Below are positions 5,835 through 11,893 of a stretch of DNA of 11,893 bases, one piece after another (position 1 is the first letter of the stretch; each line of letters begins with the position of its first letter). A model generated the notes under the pieces. That model had not been told where the DNA came from and searched no databases. It saw only the letters and a list, made by a program, of their open reading frames with translations. Origin of the DNA: an uncultured Granulicatella sp. (GTDB lineage: Bacteria > Bacillota > Bacilli > Lactobacillales > Aerococcaceae). The position numbers were made by a program, and so were the translations under genes. The DNA lies in contig URWJ01000033.1 of NCBI GenBank assembly GCA_900551535.1, positions 1 to 11,893 on the forward strand. Reading direction: 5' to 3'.

Positions 5835-7680
5835 CCCATTCACCGTCCTCTTCAAATGGAACATAAGGTAGAGAAACAAAGAAGGTTGATCCTTTGTTTT
5901 CAATACTGTTCACCCAAATTTTACCACCGTGTAATTGAACGACTTCTTTCGCGATAGCCAGTCCAAGACCACTACCACCCATCGCTCTTGAACGAGCCTT
6001 ATCTACACGATAGAATCGGTCGAATAAGTGTGGAATATCCTTACGCGGAATTCCCAAACCTTCATCGCTCACACTCACGATTAAATCCGTATGAGTTTCC
6101 ATCAGACGAACGATAATACGACCCCCGTCTGGAGAATATTTAATCGCATTATTGATAATATTATCCAATACCTGCGTCATCTTATCTTGGTCAATTTCTA
6201 CCCATAAGTCTCGTTGTGTAATATCCGTTAAAATACGGTAATTCTTTTCACGATATTGGTCACTTGAAAGCACCATATCGAAACGGTTGGCAATATGTTT
6301 CACCAACTCGTTCATATTCACGAATTCCTTATCGAGCTCGAGACGGTTCTGGTCCATACGCGATAAGTTGAGTAAGTCCGTAATCATACGCATCATACGG
6401 TCTGTTTCAGTTTCGATAACGTTTAAGAATTCTGGCGCAATTTCTTTATTTTCCCATGCTCCATCCACTAACGCTTCTGTATAACTCTTAATACTTGTTA
6501 GTGGAGTACGTAATTCGTGGGAAACGTTCGATACGAAATTACGACGTTCGCGGTCGATTTTCTCTTGTTCGGTAACGTCTGTTAATACGCAGACAAGACC
6601 GCTAATAAATCCAGATTCACGTTGAATCACTGAGAACTCACATTGCACGATGGTATCTTCGCCATCTTCTTCAAACGTAATCATACGTTCTTCTTGAGAC
6701 TCAAGTAAATCCCTGAAAGTAACAGTACGGTCGAGTCTTAATACATCTAATAATGGTGTACCGACAATTCGTTCGCTACGTAAGTTTAAAATATCTAACG
6801 CTGCCGCATTGATAATTACAATACGTCCACGACGGTCGGTCGCAATTACCCCGTCACTCATATGACGTAGGACACTATCCAACCTTTGCCGTTCCGCTTC
6901 GGTCCCTTCTTGGGCTTCTTTAATCTTCACAGAGAGATCGTTAATGGCTTGCCCTAATTGACCAAGCTCGTCATCCCCGTAAATCATCACTTCACCCGTA
7001 TAGTTTCCTTCAGCGATTTGCTCCGTTTGTCTCTTCATCTCGGCGATTGGACGCGTAATCCCTTGCGAAATCATCACGGTAATCACGATGGCCAAAATAA
7101 TAACAAAGATAGAAGAACTGATAAAGATAACCCCGATATCTTTGACTTGCGTATAACGCGATTCGATATTCGATGTTACCGAAATAATCCCAACCGGATT
7201 CCCTGAAGCAGTATTCACTGGGTCAATCGGTGAAACGTATTTCCAATAACGCGTTTCGCCTTCCGTGAAGTTATAGCTTTGCACGGTATTCGACACAACA
7301 ACTTGTTGAACGTCCGCTTCTGTTGAACGTGTTCCTACAACAGATTGTTGCGTTTGGTTGGTTGTTCCCAAAATATATCCTTGCATGTCCATGATGCGAA
7401 TTTCGACAATACTATTCCCTGTTGGATAATCTTGTAGCAATTGCGAAATTTCAGACATCTTCGCTTCATCGGTCGCATCTTTTGCCAAAATCGGCTGCAC
7501 GTTATTCTTCAAGAACCCTACTTGCAGTTGGATTTGTTCTTGGAAGTTAGACACCATTTGCGACTCTAATTGCGTTAAGAAGTTCGCGACAATGAGTTGC
7601 AGCGAGATGACTAAGAGCAAGATGAACAGCATCGGAATCTTAAATTGAATGGAACGAAAGAATCGTTTCATTTTCTTCAT
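5824..7680 (-). CDS. walK: WalK (YycG/VicK) sensor histidine kinase
   Basis: WalK is the essential membrane kinase that senses cell-wall state and phosphorylates WalR. Domains of the 618-residue product: membrane helix 1 (about 14-35), extracellular Cache-like domain (36-182), membrane helix 2 (183-205), HAMP (206-258), PAS (265-370), dimerisation/phosphoacceptor helix with His388 in VSHELRTP, and ATPase domain with N-box (N507, N511), DEGLGIP (539-545) and GGSGLGLAI (568-576). The complete extracellular loop separates it from the single-helix VicK of streptococci. Of the intracellular PAS zinc ligands known in Staphylococcus aureus, His273, Asp276 and Glu371 have counterparts, but the third ligand is Thr367 instead of His. 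GAGGGG lies ten bases before the ATG. It overlaps walH by 11 bp and is set off from walR by 82 bp. Confidence 0.96.
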   Translation of the reverse strand: MKKMKRFFRSIQFKIPMLFILLLVISLQLIVANFLTQLESQMVSNFQEQIQLQVGFLKNNVQPILAKDATDEAKMSEISQLLQDYPTGNSIVEIRIMDMQGYILGTTNQTQQSVVGTRSTEADVQQVVVSNTVQSYNFTEGETRYWKYVSPIDPVNTASGNPVGIISVTSNIESRYTQVKDIGVIFISSSIFVIILAIVITVMISQGITRPIAEMKRQTEQIAEGNYTGEVMIYGDDELGQLGQAINDLSVKIKEAQEGTEAERQRLDSVLRHMSDGVIATDRRGRIVIINAAALDILNLRSERIVGTPLLDVLRLDRTVTFRDLLESQEERMITFEEDGEDTIVQCEFSVIQRESGFISGLVCVLTDVTEQEKIDRERRNFVSNVSHELRTPLTSIKSYTEALVDGAWENKEIAPEFLNVIETETDRMMRMITDLLNLSRMDQNRLELDKEFVNMNELVKHIANRFDMVLSSDQYREKNYRILTDITQRDLWVEIDQDKMTQVLDNIINNAIKYSPDGGRIIVRLMETHTDLIVSVSDEGLGIPRKDIPHLFDRFYRVDKARSRAMGGSGLGLAIAKEVVQLHGGKIWVNSIENKGSTFFVSLPYVPFEEDGEWDEF

Positions 7681-7713
7681 GAGTCATTTTCCCCTCTACT
7701 TTTTAGAAAAATA

Positions 7714-7752
7714 CGCTTTTCTTGCCGGTAGTTCAGGTGGCAAGGAAAAGCG
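7714..7752 (-). terminator. Terminator-like hairpin between walR and walK
   Basis: On the minus strand a 13-bp stem with one bulged base (complements of 7739-7752 and 7714-7726, 12-nt loop) is followed by TATTTTTCT. The downstream side is T-rich only in the walR-to-walK direction. It could end part of the walR transcripts or stabilise their 3' end, giving more WalR than WalK. I see no separate walK promoter after it, so termination must be incomplete. Confidence 0.6.
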
Positions 7753-7762
7753 CATTTCAATC

Positions 7763-8479
7763 TTAAGCTTCTTTTTCTTGATCTGGGGACTTAATATAGT
7801 AACCTACCCCACGACGAGTCATAATCCATGTTGGGTGACTCGGTGTATCTTCGATTTTTTCACGTAAGCGACGTACCGTAACGTCCACTGTACGCACATC
7901 TCCGAAGTAATCATATCCCCACACCGTTTGCAATAGGTGCTCACGTGTGATGACTTGTCCGATATGTTTTGCTAAGTAGTGAAGTAATTCAAACTCACGG
8001 TGCGTTAATTCAATTTCTTCGCCACGTTTTGAAACCACATAAGCATCTTCATGGATAATGAGTGAGCCTAATACGATTTCGTTAGCTGTTTTTTCTTCTT
8101 CGGCTTCCGCTGGAGCTAATTGTTGACGACGTAAGTTTGCTTTCACACGTGCGATTAACTCACGGTTTGAGAAAGGTTTTGTCACATAGTCATCGGCTCC
8201 AAGTTCAAGACCTAAAACTTTATCGATTTCAGAGTCTTTTGCTGTCACCATGATAATTGGGACATTGCTTGTTTTACGGATTTCACGGCACACTTCTAAG
8301 CCATCAATTTTCGGTAACATTAAGTCTAAAATAACTAAATCTGGATTTTTTTCGTTGAAAGCCACCAGACCCTCTTCACCGTCAAAGGCTGTGATTACTT
8401 CAAAGCCCTCTTTTGTAAGACTAAACTTGACGATGTCTGAGATTGGCTTCTCATCATCTACAACTAGGATTTTTTTCAT
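7763..8479 (-). CDS. walR: WalR (YycF/VicR) response regulator
   Basis: WalR is the essential OmpR/PhoB-type transcription factor that, when phosphorylated by WalK, controls autolysin and cell-wall genes by binding TGTWAH-N5-TGTWAH repeats. The 238-residue protein has a receiver domain (1-120) with acidic residues Asp8 and Asp9, phosphoacceptor Asp52 (LDLMLP), Thr79 and Lys101 (YVTKPF). It also has a winged-helix DNA-binding domain (about 135-232) ending in the recognition region VTVRRLREKIED and the wing RGVGYYI. Thr100 matches the threonine (Thr101) phosphorylated by PrkC in Bacillus. AAAGGAGG precedes the ATG closely. The gap to purA is only 28 bp with no terminator and no room for a full promoter, so its promoter may lie within or before purA. 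Confidence 0.97.
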   Translation of the reverse strand: MKKILVVDDEKPISDIVKFSLTKEGFEVITAFDGEEGLVAFNEKNPDLVILDLMLPKIDGLEVCREIRKTSNVPIIMVTAKDSEIDKVLGLELGADDYVTKPFSNRELIARVKANLRRQQLAPAEAEEEKTANEIVLGSLIIHEDAYVVSKRGEEIELTHREFELLHYLAKHIGQVITREHLLQTVWGYDYFGDVRTVDVTVRRLREKIEDTPSHPTWIMTRRGVGYYIKSPDQEKEA

Positions 8480-8507
8480 ATAAATCCTCCTTTACTCTAT
8501 TACTTTT

Positions 8508-9797
8508 TTATGCCCAAACACTTTCTAAAATGTTGGTTTGTTCTCTATCTGGTCCTACACTGAATGTAGAAATACGTACGCCGACTAATTCTGAAATACG
8601 ACGAACATAGTTGCGTGCATTTTCAGGAAGCTCTTCAAGTGAACGGCATCCTGTAATGTCTTCGTTCCAACCTGGTAATTCTTCATACACAGGTTCGCAT
8701 TGTGCTAATTCTACTAAGCTTGCTGGGTAATGAGAAATTTCTTCTCCATTTGGCTTACGGTAAGCCACACAGATTTTGACTGTTTCTAAACCTGTTAAAA
8801 CGTCAATACTATTTAAGCTTAAGTTTGTAATACCTGATACACGTTTCGAGTGACGCATTACAACGCTATCGAACCAACCTACACGTCTTGGACGTCCAGT
8901 TGTTGTACCGTATTCACGTCCGACTTCACGAATACGTGAGCCGATTTCATCGAATAATTCTGTTGGGAAAGGTCCATCCCCTACACGAGAAGTGTACGCT
9001 TTACATACCCCAACGACTTTATTAATTTTTGAAGGTCCAACACCGCTACCAATCGTTACCCCACCAGCAACTGGGTTTGAAGATGTTACGAATGGATAAG
9101 TACCTTGGTCGATATCCAACATAACCCCTTGTGCCCCTTCGAATAATACGCGTTTGCCTTGGTCTAATGCATCGTTTAAAATCACTGAAGTGTCGCAAAC
9201 GTATTGTTTCATTTGTTGACCATATTCGTAGTACTCTTCGAAAATGTCATCAAACTCAATTGGTTCTGCATCGTACATTTTAGTAAAGAGACGATTCTTT
9301 TCAGCTAAGTTGATTCTTAGACGTTCCGCAAATACTTCACGGTCTAGTAAATCTGCCACACGAATCCCAACACGCGCTGCTTTATCCATGTAGCAAGGTC
9401 CAATCCCTTTATTCGTTGTCCCAATTTTGTTGTCGCCTTTAGCTTCTTCTTGTAATTGGTCTAAGCGAATGTGGTATGGCAAGATGACATGCGCGCGGTC
9501 TGAAATACGTAAGTTATCAGTAGTCACATTTCTTTCGTGTAAATACGCTAGTTCTGTGATAAGAGATTTTGGATTTAATACAACCCCATTTCCGATCACG
9601 CTGATTTTCTCTGGTGAAAAAATCCCTGATGGAATTAAGTGAAGTTTATAAGTCACTCCATTGAATTGAATCGTATGTCCTGCATTGTCTCCCCCTTGAT
9701 AACGGGCAATGACTTCTGCGTTCTCACTGAGGAAGTCTGTAATTTTTCCTTTACCTTCGTCTCCCCATTGTGTTCCTACTACTACTACTGATGACAT
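8508..9797 (-). CDS. purA: Adenylosuccinate synthetase
   Basis: PurA joins IMP and aspartate using GTP to give adenylosuccinate, the first committed step from IMP to AMP, in the cytoplasm. The 429-residue product matches the family length of about 430. It shows the P-loop signature GTQWGDEGKGK (8-18, with catalytic Asp13), NAGHT with catalytic His41, the IMP-binding block GIGPCYMDK, the QGTYPFVTSSNP block and TTTGRPRRVGW. The start is ATG at 9797, with GAGGTG about seven bases upstream; an in-frame GTG nine bases earlier overlaps that ribosome site and is less likely. It follows dnaB by 43 bp and precedes walR by 28 bp with no terminator on either side, so dnaB, purA and the wal genes may share transcripts. 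A weak TTAACC-N17-TAATAC pair lies in the dnaB-purA gap, but I would not rely on it. Confidence 0.97.
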   Translation of the reverse strand: MSSVVVVGTQWGDEGKGKITDFLSENAEVIARYQGGDNAGHTIQFNGVTYKLHLIPSGIFSPEKISVIGNGVVLNPKSLITELAYLHERNVTTDNLRISDRAHVILPYHIRLDQLQEEAKGDNKIGTTNKGIGPCYMDKAARVGIRVADLLDREVFAERLRINLAEKNRLFTKMYDAEPIEFDDIFEEYYEYGQQMKQYVCDTSVILNDALDQGKRVLFEGAQGVMLDIDQGTYPFVTSSNPVAGGVTIGSGVGPSKINKVVGVCKAYTSRVGDGPFPTELFDEIGSRIREVGREYGTTTGRPRRVGWFDSVVMRHSKRVSGITNLSLNSIDVLTGLETVKICVAYRKPNGEEISHYPASLVELAQCEPVYEELPGWNEDITGCRSLEELPENARNYVRRISELVGVRISTFSVGPDREQTNILESVWA

Positions 9798-9840
9798 TTG
9801 ACGCACCTCTTCTTTGTATTATTCATTTAAATGTCTCTGG

Positions 9841-11226
9841 TTAAGCCATTGGAGCGTTTTGCTCAACTCCGTCTGGCACAAGATTTGTAAATTTATTAAA
9901 TTCTTTCATGAAGTTCAATTCAACCGTTCCACGAGGACCGCTACGGTTTTTCTCGATAATCACTTCAATGGTACTATTTGGTTCCACTTCTGGCACATGT
10001 CCATTCTCATCTGGTTCTTGACGATAGTAATCATCACGATATAAGAATGCTACAATATCTGCATCTTGCTCGATAGATCCAGATTCACGAATATCTGACA
10101 TGATTGGTCGTTTATCTTGACGTTGTTCCACTCCACGCGATAATTGCGAAAGTGCGATAACGGGAACTTTTAATTCCTTCGCTAATTTCTTCAAGTTACG
10201 AGAGATTTCAGAAACCTCTTGTTGACGACTCTCTTTTCCATTTCCTTCAATCAACTGCAAGTAGTCGATGACGACTAGCCCAAGATTATTACGCTCTTGT
10301 TTTAGACGACGACATTTTGCACGGATTTCAGCAACACGAATCCCTGGAGTATCATCAATAAAAATTGGTGCTTCAGATAATGCTCCGGTTGCCACGAAAT
10401 ATTGTGTATATTCTTCAGGCGTTAATTTACCTGTCTTCAAATGTCCTGCGTTGATGCTGGCATGAGAACAGATAATACGCTCTACAAGGGACTCAGCCCC
10501 CATTTCAAGACTGAAGATGGCTACCGTTTCGTTCAGATTCACGGCAACGTTCTTTGCAATATTCAATACAAAGGCCGTTTTACCAACAGAGGGACGAGCC
10601 GCTAAGATGATTAACTCATCCGCATGCAGCCCTGACGTCATTCTGTCTAAGCCGATATATCCTGTCGCAATCCCTGTCACTTCACCATTGTTTTTCGCAC
10701 GCTCTTCTAAGCTTTCATAAGCGGTACGAAGAACCGTACTAATTGGAATGAATCCTGCTTTATTACGTCCTTCCGATACTGAAAGAATATCCTTTTCAGC
10801 ATTATCCAAAACGTTAGCAATTGGTTCATCCTCTTGGTAAGCCGTTTTTACAATATTTGTCGAAGTTTTAATTAATTTGCGGCGCGTAGATTTTTCTAAA
10901 ACAATTTGCGTATAGTACTCTACGTTGGCTGCAGTTGGCACTTTATCAAGAAGCTCGATTAACGTAACTTCTCCACCAATATTCTCCATCTGATTTTTTT
11001 GTCTTAAAATCTCAGAAACGGTGATCGCGTCAATATCGATATTGTTTTGATTTAATTCAATCATTGCCGCAAAAATTAATTGATGAGAAACACGATAGAA
11101 ATCTTCCGGTGTCAAAAATTCCATAACCGAAATAATCGAGTCACTAGCAAGAAGAATAGACCCTAAAACGGCTTCTTCTGCCTCAATATTTTGTGGTGGA
11201 ACTAAATTTGGATATAGTTCTTCCAT
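9841..11226 (-). CDS. dnaB: Replicative DNA helicase DnaB (DnaC in Bacillus naming)
   Basis: DnaB is the hexameric 5'-to-3' helicase that unwinds DNA at the replication fork and recruits primase. The 461-residue protein has the N-terminal DnaB domain starting at the typical PPQNIEAEEAVLGSIL (about 11-110), a linker, and the RecA-like C-terminal motor. The motor shows Walker A RPSVGKT (211-217), catalytic Glu241 (SLEMGAE), Walker B LVVIDYLQL (317-325) and the downstream DIRESGSIEQDAD block. The length is normal. AAAGGGTG precedes the ATG. It is separated from rplI by a terminator and 197 bp that carry candidate promoters, so it starts a new transcription unit that runs into purA. No intein or insertion is present, although DnaB is a frequent intein host. 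Confidence 0.97.
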   Translation of the reverse strand: MEELYPNLVPPQNIEAEEAVLGSILLASDSIISVMEFLTPEDFYRVSHQLIFAAMIELNQNNIDIDAITVSEILRQKNQMENIGGEVTLIELLDKVPTAANVEYYTQIVLEKSTRRKLIKTSTNIVKTAYQEDEPIANVLDNAEKDILSVSEGRNKAGFIPISTVLRTAYESLEERAKNNGEVTGIATGYIGLDRMTSGLHADELIILAARPSVGKTAFVLNIAKNVAVNLNETVAIFSLEMGAESLVERIICSHASINAGHLKTGKLTPEEYTQYFVATGALSEAPIFIDDTPGIRVAEIRAKCRRLKQERNNLGLVVIDYLQLIEGNGKESRQQEVSEISRNLKKLAKELKVPVIALSQLSRGVEQRQDKRPIMSDIRESGSIEQDADIVAFLYRDDYYRQEPDENGHVPEVEPNSTIEVIIEKNRSGPRGTVELNFMKEFNKFTNLVPDGVEQNAPMA

Positions 11227-11270
11227 TCAAACACCCTTTCTACTAAAAATAACCATAAAAATACAGTTTC

Positions 11271-11279
11271 ATTGTATCA
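11271..11279 (-). promoter_or_regulatory. Candidate extended -10 promoter of dnaB
   Basis: On the minus strand TGATACAAT forms an extended -10 (TGN followed by TACAAT, 11271-11276) about 45 bp before the dnaB start. No good -35 is seen at 16-18 bp, which extended -10 promoters can tolerate. An identical nonamer lies at 11355-11363. Confidence 0.45.
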
Positions 11280-11354
11280 TAAAACGCTGTAATAAAACAG
11301 AAGATTGAGTCTTTTCGAGCATGAAAACTTGTATGTTCATTTGTAACTTTGTGA

Positions 11355-11363
11355 ATTGTATCA
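11355..11363 (-). promoter_or_regulatory. Second TGATACAAT extended -10-like site
   Basis: This is an exact copy of the element at 11271-11279, 84 bp further upstream and just beyond the rplI terminator. It may be a tandem upstream promoter for dnaB. Its -35 region would overlap the terminator's T-rich tail and matches poorly. Confidence 0.3.
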
Positions 11364-11373
11364 CATATTTAAA

Positions 11374-11412
11374 ACCAAAAGAAAAAGGATTCTCCACAAC
11401 GGGAAAATCCTT
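11374..11412 (-). terminator. Intrinsic terminator of rplI
   Basis: On the minus strand an 11-bp stem (complements of 11402-11412 and 11385-11395) with a 6-nt loop is followed by TTTCTTTT. The single imperfect pair becomes a G-U pair in minus-strand RNA, which supports this direction. It begins about 11 bp after the rplI stop. Confidence 0.8.
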
Positions 11413-11423
11413 ACTATTTCTTA

Positions 11424-11876
11424 TTATTGAGCAACGATATTTATAGTCATAATCGCTGTTACATCGTGGTGTAATTTAACAGGTACACGAGTGTATCCTA
11501 AGGCACGAATTGGTGCTGCTAATTCGAATTTACGACGATCAAGTTCTACATTGAATTTTTTGTTGAATTCTTCTGCGATTTGCTTGGCGGGGATTGCTCC
11601 GAATAGACGGCCATCTTCCCCTGCTTTCGCTTTAATGGTTACAACTGTATCTTCGCGTTCTAAGAACTCTTTAATTTCTTTGGCTTTTGCTAATAATTCG
11701 GCATTGTGCTTTTCTTCAGCTTTCTTTTGACCTGATAAAGTTGCTAAGTTTGCTGAATTTGCTTCTTTAGCTAAACCGTTTTTGATTAGGAAGTTTTGTG
11801 CGTATCCATCTGCAACGTTTTTAACGTCACCTTTTTTTCCTTTACCTTTTACATCTTTCAAGAAAATTACTTTCAT
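11424..11876 (-). CDS. rplI: 50S ribosomal protein L9
   Basis: L9 binds 23S rRNA near the L1 stalk and helps hold translational fidelity and reading frame. The 150-residue product is the usual length and starts with the family signature MKVIFLKDVKGKGKKGDVKNV followed by DGYAQNFLIKNGLA. It then has the long charged connecting helix (about 41-75) and the C-terminal RNA-binding domain (about 80-150). AGGAGG is placed seven bases before the ATG at the right edge of the window. In this group rplI usually follows the DHH phosphodiesterase gene gdpP, which would lie just outside to the right. A terminator follows the gene, so it is not simply cotranscribed with dnaB. Confidence 0.97.
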   Translation of the reverse strand: MKVIFLKDVKGKGKKGDVKNVADGYAQNFLIKNGLAKEANSANLATLSGQKKAEEKHNAELLAKAKEIKEFLEREDTVVTIKAKAGEDGRLFGAIPAKQIAEEFNKKFNVELDRRKFELAAPIRALGYTRVPVKLHHDVTAIMTINIVAQ

Positions 11877-11893
11877 GTTTCTTCCTCCTAATT

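Noticed and set aside
11330..11347. Possible WalR box (TGTATG and TGTAAC) upstream of dnaB
   Set aside because: The half-sites are 12 rather than 11 bp apart and the first half departs from TGTWAH.

Overview
The window reads as a chromosomal core segment of a low-GC Gram-positive bacterium, most likely in the order Lactobacillales. The reasons are strong AGGAGG-type ribosome sites, the order rplI-dnaB-purA-walRKHIJ-htrA-rlmH, and a WalK with a full extracellular domain plus WalH and WalI, which streptococci lack. A Carnobacteriaceae- or Enterococcus-like host is plausible, but I cannot fix the genus. All ten protein genes and a partial tRNA gene lie on the minus strand, so transcription runs from right to left.

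From right to left: ribosomal protein L9 (rplI) ends at a clear terminator. The replicative helicase dnaB follows with its own candidate promoter, then adenylosuccinate synthetase (purA). Only 28 bp later comes the essential cell-wall regulon operon: walR (response regulator), walK (sensor kinase), walH and walI (membrane regulators of WalK) and walJ (metallo-beta-lactamase-fold nuclease). An 82-bp spacer holding a terminator-like hairpin splits walR from walK. The walK/walH and walH/walI junctions each overlap by the same 11-nt pattern. The surface protease htrA follows, with a CiaR-like direct repeat and -10 box upstream and a strong terminator downstream.

Between htrA and rlmH lies a ~500-bp gene-free region with eight perfect TTATCCACA DnaA boxes, several near matches and AT-rich stretches. 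It looks like an origin. However, genes on both sides run in one direction and dnaA/dnaN are absent, so it may instead be a secondary DnaA-binding locus. This is the most interesting element in the window.

Left of rlmH and its terminator, a plus-strand promoter and a perfect 10-bp-stem terminator frame a ~100-nt structured RNA of unknown identity. It is divergent from a tRNA-Ser gene whose first 16 nt lie at the left edge. No mobile elements, CRISPR arrays, frameshifts or pseudogenes were seen.
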